DNA from: Erinaceus europaeus
Taxonomy: Eukaryota; Chordata; Mammalia; Eulipotyphla; Erinaceidae
DNA: 64,000 nt
Reading direction: 5' to 3'
NCBI RefSeq assembly: GCF_950295315.1
Contig: NC_080181.1
Coordinates: 33,620,441-33,684,440, forward strand
Part shown: positions 53,975 through 63,902 of the stretch, piece by piece
How positions within the stretch are numbered: position 1 is the first letter of the stretch
How the letters are laid out: each line of letters begins with the position of its first letter
Program-made: the position numbers and the translations under genes
Notes under the pieces: generated by a model
The model's input: only the letters and a program-made list of their open reading frames with translations
Told to the model about the DNA's origin: nothing
Database searches by the model: none

Positions 53975-54968
53975 TTTTTGCCACCAGCTCTATGCCTGAA
54001 GCACTAATCCACTGCTCCTGATGGATTTTTTTTCTTTCTTTTACTTTACAACACAGAGAGCTGTCATAAAAACTGCAGTAAAGGTGGGCGCAAGGAATAA
54101 CATCATTGCAAGACTGGCCAGCTCCTCATGGGGCGCGAGCGCTTCCACACTGCGATCATCATCTCTGGCATTATGCTATTCCACTGCAGAATACTGTGCC
54201 CCAGTATGGTTCCGTAGCCCCCATGTCCACTTGGTCGATTCCAAATTATATTCCTCCATGAGGATAATTTCTGGAACCATCCGTTCCACCCCGGTTCCAT
54301 GGCTGCCAGTTCTTAGCAACATCGCCCCACCAGATATTCGTCGGGATGCGGCATCATCTAAGTTCATTTCCCATGTCTACGCTCGACCGGACCTGCCAAT
54401 ATACGTGGATATCTTCGCCCACCCTGTCCGACGCTTGACGTCTCGTCACCCAATCTGGTCCCCTATGCCTACACTGAACTTCTCTGTTCCAGTCTCTTGG
54501 AAACAGAGTTGGCAGTCAGCTGAGGTAAAGAACAAACACCTCATCACAGACCCCTGCAAGCGTCAACCCGACTTTGACCTAGCACGTTATGATTGGGCCC
54601 TCCTCAATCGCTATCGAACAGGCCATGGCCGGTGCGCCGCTATGTTCCATCGCTGGGGAGCCAGAGACGACCCGAACTGCCCCTGCGGCTAACAGACAGA
54701 CTATGACCCACATAGTCAACGACTGCCACCTCTCCAGATTCAAAGGAGGTCTCGAAACTTTACATCAGGCTCAACCTGACGTTGTTGACTGGCTACGGAA
54801 GAAGGGCAAACGCTAGAAGAAGAAGCACAGAGAGAAGAGTGAAGTTGAGAGACAGAGAAAGAGAGACACCTTGTGAAACTTCCCCCCTGCAAGTGGAGAC
54901 AGGGGGGTTGAACTTGGGTCCTTGCTCATAGTAACGTGTGTGCTCAACCGGATGTCCCACCACCCAGC
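53975..54968 (-). mobile_element. SINE-A, long form, split by a foreign-looking retroelement
   Basis: Reversed 3' module at 53,975-54,060 (CACTAATCCACTGCTCCTGA). It resumes at 54,826 with GTGAAGTTGAGAGACAGAGA, GTGAAACTTCCCCCCTGCAA and a head ending CCCACCACCCAGCCCC at 54,968. The gap falls in the ACAGAGAG motif common to these SINEs. Confidence 0.88.
54061..54825 (+). pseudogene. C-terminal fragment of a non-L1 retrotransposon reverse transcriptase
   Basis: One frame (about 54,060-54,692) encodes 210 residues without a stop: RNNIIARLASSSWGAS, ALCYSTAEYCAPVW, MRIISGTIRSTPVPWLPVL, DWALLNRYRTGHGRC and CPCG. A single frame slip near 54,690 leads to TMTHIVNDCHLSRFKGGL and a stop at 54,814-54,816. 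The AEYCAPVW block and the C-terminal CxCG...HIVxDC zinc-knuckle-like motif are known from jockey/RTE-like non-LTR element proteins of invertebrates, not from mammalian L1. The catalytic palm is missing, so it is 5' truncated. It is CpG-rich unlike its surroundings. After the stop comes only AAGAAGAAG. CACAGAGAG occurs at 54,052-54,060 and 54,826-54,834, a possible TSD. The clade is uncertain. Confidence 0.85.
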
Positions 54969-56394
54969 CCCAAGGAGAACTTCTTCAAGGCACATCTTTG
55001 AAGCTGCCCAGTCTGAGACTGGGCATTCAATGAAACCCTTCCAAGATCTAGTGCAGCCCCACACCAGTCTACTCACAGTGCCTCTGAGAAACAATATCCG
55101 AACAGCTGGACTAAAATATTCTACTTATTCTACCCTCAAGGTTTCTAAACTCTTGGCCTCTTGACATCCCATTTTGAAGACTGAATCCAGAACAGAAATA
55201 AGTACCATCTAAGTTTCTCAAAAACCAAGTGGGGGGCCAGAGAAAGCTGGCCAGGTAGGCGACTACACTGCCATACTACAGGCTCAGGTGTGGCCCCTGT
55301 ACCATGTGTGAGGTGCTATGACCCAGACCATCTGGGGGTCTAGGCTCTGGTTCTCTGAGACTTCCACCCAAACCTCCTCACCAGCCCATCAGAATACTAA
55401 AGAAAAATCTCTGATTCAGAGCCTGGAGCCTCCATGGTTTAAGAAGAGCTGCTTTGTACACAGCCTCTGACTCACACACCTGCTGGGTGGTTGGGTGTGG
55501 GGCAAGTGAGGCAGTGGCCTGAGTCACCTGAGTCACATGGAGAGGAAAGCTAGTCTCTCCTCCAGATGAATCACTTCCCTGCCTGCTTCTAATAGGACCT
55601 TGAGTTATTCCCTGCTTAGTGCCTTCGCCTCCACCCGCCTGACCCTCACCTCCCTCTGCATCAAACCGCCTCTGTGTCCAAGAGGCTGGTTGAGAAAACC
55701 ATCCCAGCACCCCAAAAAGGCACCCAAGAAGCCAAGTGACTCAAGAATAAAGACCCACCCTCTTCCCCCACACCATCTGCTCTCATCATCACCAGCTTCT
55801 GGGAGGTTAGGGGGAGCAAAAAGAAAAGGGGTGAAATTCCCCTTCCCCATCCCGCAGCTTATAGACAGCGTGTGAACCTTCCATTAGCTGATTGGATAAT
55901 ACCTTGTTGTGTTTCTTCTCAGCAGTGACTAATAAAGCTTCTTCTCATTTCCATTAATTACCCCCTCCTCACAGAGACGGGTACCACCACCTGGCATGGC
56001 CCTGGAGGGGCCTCTGTGAGCCCCCCTCTTCCCACTGGCATCCCTCCCTGCCCTCACACCTGCCTCCTCTCTCTGTGCTGCCAGCAGAGCCAGGGCAGCT
56101 GTGCTGCTGTTGCTGTCTGTTCCCTCAGTGGAATGCTTGGGCCCACTCACTCTGGCCGAAGCCCTGGGCACATGGGTACCCCACGGCCCCCCACCATCTG
56201 CGCCTCAGGGGGATCAAGCTGGGCTCCCTGACCAAAGCTGCCAGCTGAGGGCAGAGCACAGAACCCCCAAGGGCATGTGCAGAAACCTCAGTGCAGTGGG
56301 GCTCAGTTTACAAGAACTTCCCAGCTCTCTCTGCACTGGATCTTGGTAAAATCAGTTTTCCCCTAAGGAAAAACTTGGGCAGTGTTAGTCCTGC
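54969..56394. other. Unique 1.4 kb, partly GC-rich
   Basis: 55,228-55,370 may be a worn SINE. 55,375-56,394 shows no repeat. GATTGGATAATACC (inverted CCAAT) lies near 55,890. Overlapping frames on both strands (55,378-55,710, 55,600-55,875, 56,016-56,349) match no protein family I recognise. Confidence 0.45.
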
Positions 56395-56532
56395 TCTTTA
56401 TTTTATTTTACTTTATTCATTTTTTTATTTGCTAGCTGTGGTTTATAGTAGTACTGGGAATTGAACCTGGGACTTCAGAGTTTCAGGTATGAAAGTTCTT
56501 TGCAGGACCATGGTGCTATCTCCCCAGCTCTA
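56395..56532 (-). mobile_element. SINE-C
   Basis: Reversed A/T tail, GCTGTGGTTTATAGTAGTAC, GGGAATTGAACCTGGGACTT and GTGCTATCTCCCCAGCTC. Confidence 0.88.
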
Positions 56533-56925
56533 GTCCTGGTCTTTAAAGATAGGGAAACTGATGCTCCAGAATCTTATACAACTCCCTCACTCCCACTCAG
56601 TCTAGAGTTTGTGGGTGCCACAGCGTGATCTAGCCCAACATGGGGATTATGAAACACCCCACCTGCACCCTGGAATCTTCTATGGGTGTTGTGAGAGCTG
56701 TAGAATCAGGCAGCACCGTGGGTGACTCTTAACTCAATTTCACTCTATCTTATTTGCCAATCCATCACATTTTGAATGCCTTTCAAATACAACATCACCT
56801 CCTTCGAGGCCCAAACTCTGTTGTGAAGAGGAATGATGGATTGCCTCAATTGGGAAGAACAGAGGCTCAGGTCACACAGCTACTGAGGGGGGTGACTGGG
56901 CTGGGCCTAGGGTCAGGCACTCAGA
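56533..56925. other. Unique sequence with MIR/L2-like traces
   Basis: GGGAAACTGATGCTCCAGAA (56,555) and AGAGGCTCAGGTCACACAGC (56,860) resemble the MIR/L2 core. No gene. Confidence 0.5.
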
Positions 56926-56927
56926 TC

Positions 56928-57062
56928 CCATGGAGGTGGCACAATGGTTGTAAAGTGTTGACTCTTCAAGTCTGAGGTTCTGTGTTTGGTCCTTGGTATT
57001 TCATGTGTGTCAGTGATGTTCCAGTTCTCCCTCTCCTCCTCTCTCTTTCTCATTAATGAGTC
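56928..57062 (+). mobile_element. SINE-C/D-like
   Basis: AGGTGGCACAATGGTTGTAA head, CTCTTCAAGTCTGAGGTTCT, GTCCTTGGTATTTCATG and a CT tract. Confidence 0.7.
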
Positions 57063-57119
57063 AGAGACCAGCACAAGAGCCTGTGTAACCTCTGCATCCC
57101 TGTAGGTCTGTGCTCACAT

Positions 57120-57595
57120 TCCATGGTGATAACTAGGAACATTCTAGGCTGTACTCATCTCAGGACTAGTCTTCTTCAAAGGGCAGAGTACATTGACCCA
57201 GTCTCCCTTCAGAGAGTGGGGCAGTCCCTTCTATTGTTGTTCCACATTAATTGCAAATCCTGTAGAGGCCCACAAGAAGGTCCATGATGCTGTTCCTGAT
57301 AGAGATAACTAGTAATGGTGGAGAGAGTGATCTTCCAGAGGACTAGGCCCCTCTTATCTATATGGGAATCCTAGAATTTCTTGACTAGGGCCCTGGATGA
57401 TGGGGTGACCTGGTAATGACCAAGAGAGCCATTACTTAAGTATGCTGGTCTCTTGCCCTTATCCAGCTTTTGTAGTCACTTTTTTATCTGAAAAGGTTAG
57501 CTTTAGAGTGATTGAGGGAAGTGAAATAGGAAGTGAGTGAAGAGGGAATCTAGGTCTAAATAGAAACTATTTGATTAAACAATTCATGGTATCTT
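57120..57595 (-). mobile_element. L1 3'-UTR upstream part, inverted
   Basis: On the minus strand it reads AAAGTGACTACAAAAGCTGG, CCAGGTCACCCCATCATCCA, TCTCTCCACCATTACTAGTT, homologous to 32,340-32,640. With 58,230-58,920 it makes one L1 3' UTR in two opposed pieces. Confidence 0.82.
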
Positions 57596-57599
57596 TTTA

Positions 57600-57812
57600 A
57601 CAAAATTTTTATTATATTTATTTATTTATTGGATAGATACAGCCAGAAATGGAGAGGGAAAGAGGTGATAGAGAGGAAAAGAGATAGACACCTTCAACAC
57701 TGTTTCATCACCAGTGAAGCCTCTCCCCTGCAGGTGGGGACCAGGGGCTTGAACCCAGGTCCTTGTGCACTGTAACATGTATGCTCAACCAGGTGCTCAC
57801 ACTTGGCCCCCA
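57600..57812 (-). mobile_element. SINE-A
   Basis: Reversed ATTTATTTATTTATTGGATA tail, purine tract, CCCCTGCAGGTGGGGACCAG and reversed head. Confidence 0.9.
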
Positions 57813-58035
57813 GTGATGCCTTCTTTAAGTCTTTTTACTTGTTTGCTATACTTATTGAGTCACTGCAAATTATTGTGCACCTTTAAGTTATATATTTCCC
57901 CCTAACTATGAATACATATACACATGTACCCTATTGCTATAACAAAGTTATTTGGTTTACTTTGAAAATCCCATGGTTAGGATTTACTTACCATACCAGA
58001 CCTTACCATGATTTATGTCATTTAATGCTATTTAC

Positions 58036-58187
58036 AAATAACTGTTGGGCAGGGGTAGATAGCATAATGGTTACGCAAACAGACTTTCACGCCTGAGGCT
58101 CCAAAGTCTCAGGTTCAACCCCCTGCACCACCATAAGCCAGAGCCGAGCATTGATCTGGTAAAAAAAATAAATAATAAATAACTGTT
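58036..58187 (+). mobile_element. SINE-C with exact 11-bp TSD
   Basis: Element at about 58,047-58,176: GGTAGATAGCATAATGGTTA head, TCTCAGGTTCAACCCCCTGC B box, CATAAGCCAGAGCCGAGCAT and A-rich tail. AAATAACTGTT flanks it at 58,036-58,046 and 58,177-58,187. Confidence 0.95.
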
Positions 58188-58229
58188 TCTTATATACTCA
58201 CAAGACCAGTTGCTTCTAGTCTCCCTGGT

Positions 58230-58920
58230 CTAAGATTAATGAGATCAGATTGATGAGGGGTACAGTTAATGGTATGTATATACTTTCCCTATATTTGGGA
58301 GGTACTCTTTTCCCTGATCCAGCTTTCTAGTTCTATTTCCAACTCTGACACCATATTCCCAGACAATACCTTTATCCTACCTGCACATTAGCTATGGGAC
58401 TCGGGCAAAAATCAGTAAAGTCACGGGCCCCTTAAAATATACCTAAAATAGACTTCCTAGCTTTTTCCAGAAGGGAGACCCCAAATCCCATCTGCTCTTT
58501 TCTTACCTTTAGGTTCCTGATTATTAAACAATTTGTTCTGCTTTATATCTTAATGCTTTTCAGCCACCAAGTTGCACATGCTACCATGATGCCAACCTGA
58601 CTTCCTTGGACAGACAACTTCACCAATGTATCCTGGAACCCAACCACTCCAGAGCCCTGCCCTACTATGGAAAAATAGAAACAGGCTGGGGGTATGGATC
58701 TACCTGCCAACATCCATGTACAGCAGGGAAGCAATTACAGAAGCCAGACCTTCCACCTTCTGCACCCCATAATGATAGTGGGTCCATACTCTCAGAGGGA
58801 TTAAGAATAGGGAAGCTTCCAGTTTAAGGGATGGGATACAGATCTCTGGTTGTGGGAATTGTGTGGAATTGTAGCCCTCTTATCCAAAAGACTTGTTGAT
58901 CATAATTACATTAACTGAAA
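58230..58920 (+). mobile_element. Old L1 3' UTR, downstream part
   Basis: CCCTATATTTGGGAGGTACT, AGCCACCAAGTTGCACATGC, GGGAAGCAATTACAGAAGCC and TTGTGGGAATTGTGTGGAAT follow the order seen at 32.75-34.2 kb, ending with an A-rich tail near 58,930. Confidence 0.92.
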
Positions 58921-58941
58921 AAATTAAAACCAAAAATCAGA

Positions 58942-59420
58942 GACCAGGTAGTGGCGCCTGGTAGAGTGCATACCTTACCACTTACAAGGACTCATGTTCA
59001 AGCCCCCAGTCCCCACCTACAAAGGGGGAGGGAAGCTTCACAAGCGGCAAAGCAGTACTGCAGGTATCTGTCTTTTCCTTCTTTCTTTCTTTCTCTCTCT
59101 CTTTCTTTCTTTCTTTCTCTGTTTCTCTCTTTCTTTCTTTCTTTTTTACCAGAGTACTGCTCAGCTCTGGCTTATGACGGTACAAGGGATTAAACCTGGG
59201 ATTTTGGAGCCTCAAGCATGACTGGTTTTTGCATAACCATTATGCTATCTCCCTCACCTTTTTTTTCCCTCTCTATCCCCTCTCTTCCCTTTCAATTTCT
59301 TTGTCACTATAAAAAAAAAAAATGGCTGCTGGGAGCAGTGGATTTGCCATGCAGACACTGAGCTGCAACAATAATCTTGGTGGAAGTAACATAAATAAAT
59401 CATAAAAAAAAAAAAATCTA
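58942..59420 (+). mobile_element. SINE-A, long form, split by a SINE-C
   Basis: Head GACCAGGTAGTGGCGCCTGG and (TTTC)n to about 59,146. It resumes at 59,263 with a pyrimidine tract, 3' module GGCTGCTGGGAGCAGTGGAT ... CTTGGTGGAAG and a tail with poly-A. Confidence 0.87.
59147..59262 (-). mobile_element. SINE-C
   Basis: CAGAGTACTGCTCAGCTCTG, GGGATTAAACCTGGGATTTT and ATTATGCTATCTCCCTCACC. Confidence 0.88.
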
Positions 59421-59619
59421 ATGCTGGCTTCTTACTGACTCCAATAAGCTATGCTGACTTCTCCAACCTGTAACCAAGTAAACCCAGGAAAGCTCCTAAG
59501 TGTTCGGGTTCTTACTGCAATATTGTCATTTTTTCAGTGCAGAGACAAGAGACACTTCATGGCACTGGGTAAGAGCTCAACAAGCTGCTGTGCAAAGTGC
59601 TTATAAAACACTCATAGCA

Positions 59620-59845
59620 AGGGCCCCTGGGTGGTGCACTGGGTAAAGTGTCCATGCTACTATGAGCAAGGATGCAGGTTCAAGTTCACCAGGAATGCTC
59701 CATGAGCAGTGAAACAGGCTGCAAACACCTTTCTTTTCTCTTTCCTTCATCTTCCCCTCTACTTATTTCTCTACTTCTCTGTGTCCCTTAGTAGTAGAGT
59801 TGTGCAGGCACTGAGCCCCAGGAATAAACCTAGTAGCAAAAATAA

Positions 59846-59884
<39 letters not shown>

Positions 59885-59885
59885 G
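59620..59885 (+). mobile_element. SINE-A, long form, with (AAAT)n tail
   Basis: GGCCCCTGGGTGGTGCACTG head, GAGCAGTGAAACAGGCTGCA, pyrimidine tract, GTTGTGCAGGCACTGAGCCC module and about eleven AAAT units. Confidence 0.88.
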
Positions 59886-59904
59886 AAAGAAATGTAAAAC
59901 AAAG

Positions 59905-60070
59905 TAAGGTCAGGAGATAGCAGAGTGGTTATGCCAAAAGACTGCCATGCCTCAGGCTCCAAAGTCCCAGGTTCCATTTCTCCACACCACCATCCATAAC
60001 GCAGGACTGAGCAGTGCTCTGTCCTCTCCCTCTCTCTCTCTCTCTCTCTCTTATTAAAATAAATAAAAAG
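59905..60070 (+). mobile_element. SINE-C
   Basis: GGTCAGGAGATAGCAGAGTG head, TCCCAGGTTCCATTTCTCCA, ACTGAGCAGTGCTCTGTCC, (CT)n and TTAAAATAAATAAA tail. Confidence 0.9.
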
Positions 60071-61335
60071 AAAAAGTGATTCACAAAACTCACCCCTGGG
60101 CAAAGTTGCCAGCAGAAGAGGAGCATAAGAACTGAAGATGAAGGGTGACTCTTGGAGGAATATTCCCCCATTCCCAGAGTACACAGTGGGGCAAATAGCA
60201 GATCCTGGGAGACTCTGTGGGTAGGGACAGAGTCGCACTTGACTATTCCCTTTATGGTTCTCTCAGTCCTTCCTGATCAGATGAGTTCCAAAGATGTTTC
60301 TGACTCCACCTCTAGGGAGCCCTCATCATCTGCTGGGATCTAACCAGATCCACAAATATTCTCAAACACCCAGATACATATATATCCCCTATACACATTA
60401 TGGAACAATGATGAATTCACCAAGGGCCCATTCAACCTCAAGTTTATGCCAGATAATCAGGGAGCAACTATATAATTTCCACAGATAAGTTTGCCAAGCC
60501 TATTCCTTTCCAACACCATACCTAGGTGTTCACACACACATGCACATGCACATACACACGCACACTTCCTGCCCCCCCACCACCAGGCATGCTTGGCCAC
60601 TGCTCCCATCCAGTTCAGAAGCAGCAGTGGTGGTTGCGATGGCAATGGGGCTGGTTGTTGCTAAGGAAGCCAGGAGGCCAGGGTGGGGGGAGGCGAGTGG
60701 GCAGCAGCCCAGCAGGGCAGCCCCCCCACCCCCACCCCCACCCCCAATGTGTGTCTGAGCGCCTCAGGCCCTGGAAACGGTGTTCCCAGCTGGCTGCCAT
60801 GGTAACAGCAGGCTTGGGAAACTATTCATCACTGTCTGGACAGATTGCCCCAGCTTGCACTTGCTCTTTCTTCTCCATAAGTGGGTAATTGAGGTGTGAA
60901 AGGGTCCTTGGTGGCTGGGCCAGGGCACAGAGGGCAAGGGGCTGGTGGCATGACTAGTCCTGATCAGGTGTTCCCAGGAGATGGGGAAGCCACTGACAGG
61001 GTAGCTCCCAAGGAAAGGACCCAAGAGCTGGGGAGGCAGCCTCAAAACTTAAGAGGTACTGCCCACCTCTCTGACAGACATTCCTTCTCAGGAGCACTGA
61101 GACCTCCACACCCACAGAAGTCACCCTGATAATGAGACCTGCAGGTTAGGCTCCAGGTGAGCTGGAGGTCAAGTACATCTGGTCACTTCTAGCAGGGTGC
61201 CTGGAAGATGCAGTGACAACAGAGGTCAGGCTGATAGGAAGTGAAGGATCTCGGCTGAGAGTTGGTGGTCACTGGGTCCAAATGACATGAGACTAAGGGA
61301 CAGCTGAGTCTGAGGCTGACAGGACAGGTTACATT
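60071..61335. other. Unique 1.27 kb, GC-rich centre
   Basis: No repeats recognised. A CA-rich patch lies near 60,532-60,565 and a C-run near 60,720-60,745. No coding frame can be supported. X-box-like motifs within it are listed separately. Confidence 0.5.
60633..60806. promoter_or_regulatory. Cluster of X-box-like (RFX) motifs
   Basis: GTTGCGATGGCAAT (60,633-60,646) and GCTGCCATGGTAAC (60,793-60,806) are near-palindromic and close to the RFX consensus GTTGCCATGGCAAC. GTTGCTAAGGAAGC (60,657-60,670) is a weaker match. They lie in GC-rich single-copy DNA. Function is inferred from motif only. Confidence 0.4.
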
Positions 61336-61339
61336 TCCC

Positions 61340-61494
61340 AGAGCTGGACCAGTGACATAGCTCACTTAGATAGTGCACTATTTTGCCATGTGTGTAACCC
61401 GCTGTGGTCTCTGCCTCTCTGTCTCTATTGAAAAAAAAAAGAAGAAGAAGAAGAAGAGAGTGGCAGCAGCTGTGTCTCTCTCCTCTCCTGGTCA
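61340..61494 (+). mobile_element. SINE-E
   Basis: GGACCAGTGACATAGCTCAC head and GATAGTGCACTATTTTGCCA, ending in A-run and (GAA)n. Confidence 0.75.
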
Positions 61495-62125
61495 ACTAAG
61501 AATAACAAAGATCACCTAAGAACACAACAAGACAAGACTTGGAATACTTTGGGAACTCACCAAATCACGGGTGAGTGAAAACATATGTGGCTCGTGGACA
61601 GAGAGGGTTCTAAGGAGAGATTCCTGGGGCTGAAAGCCTGATCTACTCAGGAGCAACTGGTAACAGTCCAGCAATTTGCCAGTTGAGGCACTGCCTCTGG
61701 TCTGAGTTTTATCAACAAATAAACTGCTGACAGGAGGAGAGGATTCCTTAAGGCTCACCAAATGGAACTGTGAGTCTCCACTGCTACTGTCCCTTGGAGG
61801 CTGGAGCAGCATTGGGGGAGGCCCTATGCTGACATCAGCAGGCAGAGACATGATTGGGCAACTCAGGAGAAGACATACACTCCCAGTGGTCTGGAAGTGG
61901 GGCTGTATAATGGCAGCCTTTCCACATTGTTCTTCTAATGAATTCGGAAACACATTGAATAATAGCCTCAGAACCCACTGAATATAAATAGGATTTGTTT
62001 AGAAACTCACAGGGCCAAGGAGTGCTGCCTATCTCAGTTCTGGCTTCTGTCAGAGCATCTGAATTGGGCATAGGACTTTGGAGGTTGGGGCGTGGGAGTC
62101 TCTTTGCATAACCACTGTTGAGTGG
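61495..62125 (+). mobile_element. Isolated L1 5' UTR without ORFs
   Basis: Homologous to 22,133-22,515 of the complete L1: TGTGGCTCGTGGACAGAGAG, TCTAAGGAGAGATT, GAGTCTCCACTGCTACTGTC, ACTCAGGAGAAGACATACAC and GTCTCTTTGCATAACCACTG appear in order. It is about 200 bases longer near its 3' end than the young copy. No ORF1 follows; a SINE fragment adjoins. Confidence 0.88.
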
Positions 62126-62182
62126 TGTTCCCATGGGATGCCCAAAAGCTTGAACCCAGGTCCTCATACATGGCAAAGTGTG
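62126..62182 (-). mobile_element. SINE-A head fragment
   Basis: AGCTTGAACCCAGGTCCTCA then GGCAAAGTGTGTTCTCTAGG. Confidence 0.6.
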
Positions 62183-62285
62183 TTCTCTAGGCCCAGGAGA
62201 TGAAATAGTGAAACTTAAATCTCTCAAGCATGAGACCCCAAGTTCAAGTTCTGGCATTTCATGCTGCAGAGTGAAATTCTGAGAT

Positions 62286-62323
<38 letters not shown>

Positions 62324-62345
62324 TCTTTCTAATAAATAAATATTT
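62183..62345 (+). mobile_element. SINE-D with (CT)n
   Basis: GCCCAGGAGATGAAATAGTG head, AGTTCAAGTTCTGGCATTTC, (CT)n at about 62,288-62,320 and TCTAATAAATAAATATTT tail. Confidence 0.85.
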
Positions 62346-62359
62346 AAAATAAGTAAATA

Positions 62360-62650
62360 AAATGCAGTGGTGCTCCCAGTTGAGCATGCACATTGCCATG
62401 AACAAGGACCTGGATTCAAGCCCCCAGTCCCTGCCTGCAAGGGGGGAAGTTTCACTGGCCATGAAACAGTGCTGCAGGTGTCTTTCTCTCTTCTATCTCC
62501 TTTCCCTCTGTCAACTTCTCTCTGTTCCATCAAATAAAAGAAAGTGGGGGAGGGAAAAAAAATGACCACTGGGAGTGATGGATCCATCATTCAGGCACTG
62601 AGCCCAATTATAACCTTGGTGGCAAAATATAATAATAATAATAAATCTAA
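62360..62650 (+). mobile_element. SINE-A, long form
   Basis: GCAGTGGTGCTCCCAGTTGA head, GATTCAAGCCCCCAGTCCCT, CCATGAAACAGTGCTGCAGG, pyrimidine tract, 3' module ACCACTGGGAGTGATGGATC ... ACCTTGGTGGC and (AAT)n. Confidence 0.9.
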
Positions 62651-62766
62651 AGTATGCTTCCTACTAGGTGAGCCATCTCCTAGCTCCCTCACTTCATCTT
62701 TCTGGGCTTCAGTTTCTCCTGGGTCAATGGGTCCATTTTAATACACTATGGTGATTCTCTGAGCTC

Positions 62767-62922
62767 AACTCTTTTTTTAAAAAAATATTTTACTTATTAA
62801 TGAGAAAGGAGGAGAGAGAGAACCAGACGTCACTCTGGTACATGTGCTGCCGGGGACCAAACCCAGGACCCCAGGCTTGAGAGTCCCATTCCCTATCCAC
62901 TGTGCCACCTCCTGGACCACTC
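62767..62922 (-). mobile_element. SINE-D
   Basis: CAGACGTCACTCTGGTACAT, GGGACCAAACCCAGGACCCC and CCACTGTGCCACCTCCTGGA. Confidence 0.9.
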
Positions 62923-63605
62923 AACTCTTTAACTCTCTCCCACAATACCCCTCCCCTGCCCAGCAACACCTTACACCCCTGACAGTCATTTGTTCCCATC
63001 AGATCCAAAATACAGAACTCACAAGGCAGTTAGTTGGTTTGTTGATGTTATTTTTTTCCCCAGGCAGGAATTTGAATTTAAACTGCATCTTAGTCAGCAC
63101 AGAAGCTGGGCCAAGACACAATGGATCACACAAAAGCAACTCAACCCTCCTCTCCCACTCTCTTTGTTCCCGCTCTCCTCCCATCATTCAGCCAAGCAGT
63201 ATCAATGTGGCTGCTAAGCATGGCACAGACATGTACTCCACAGTGACAGGCCCTGTGTCCAGGAGTACCTGACAATCCCATGAGGAAAGAACACAAACAT
63301 GGGCAGGAAAAAACAAAGGTATCTCGGGGCCTTTGCATGTTGCCTTGACCGCTCTCCTTATTCATTTCCTCTTGACATCACACTTCCAGGGTCTGTCTTA
63401 GAGATAGGACCTGGTCTCCTGTCTTCACATCCATGGAGAAAAGCAAACTGCCTGGAGACCTCCAGCCCCCTTTCTGCCAGGATCTCACCTTCCTGACTAG
63501 ATGCACTAAAATTGTTCCCAAACCTCTGCACCTCAGACATCAATGCAAGGCTTCAATGGTTGGGTCTGTCAGTGGTTGGCTGCAGACTACAGATCAAAGA
63601 CAGTA
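62923..63605. other. Unique sequence, no gene seen
   Basis: About 680 bases. The 142-codon frame 62,844-63,272 starts inside a SINE and shows no domain. Confidence 0.45.
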
Positions 63606-63609
63606 GAAG

Positions 63610-63735
63610 CCAGAAACCCAGGAAGTAATACAGTGCTGAGATTATTAGACTCTCAAGCCTGAGGTCCCAAATTCAGTCCCGGGCATTGCATACTTTAAAG
63701 TGATGCTCTGGTTTTCTTTTCTTCTCTTTTTTTGC
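63610..63735 (+). mobile_element. SINE-D
   Basis: CAGGAAGTAATACAGTGCTG head, TTAGACTCTCAAGCCTGAGG, CAAATTCAGTCCCGGGCATT and a pyrimidine end. Confidence 0.82.
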
Positions 63736-63739
63736 CCAC

Positions 63740-63902
63740 CCCTTTTTAAAATGTTTTTATTTTTTATTGCCACCAGGGTTATCACTGGAACTTGGTGCCA
63801 ACATGATGAATCTATTGCTCTTGGTAGCCATTTTTTTCTTTTTTCTTCTTTCCTTCTTTCTACTTTATTTGATAAGCCCAAGAGAAATTGAGAGGGGGGA
63901 CC
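63740..63902 (-). mobile_element. SINE-A, long form, 5'-truncated
   Basis: GCCACCAGGGTTATCACTGG ... CTATTGCTCTTGGTAGCCAT (reversed 3' module), CTACTTTATTTGATAAGCCC and a purine tract, then abrupt change at about 63,902. Confidence 0.82.

Noticed and set aside
54061..54825. Reading the RT-like fragment as BovB or as part of L1
   Set aside because: Its C-terminal motifs do not match the L1 ORF2 C-terminus seen elsewhere in the window, nor what I know of BovB. The CpG content and lack of poly-A also differ from L1 copies here.
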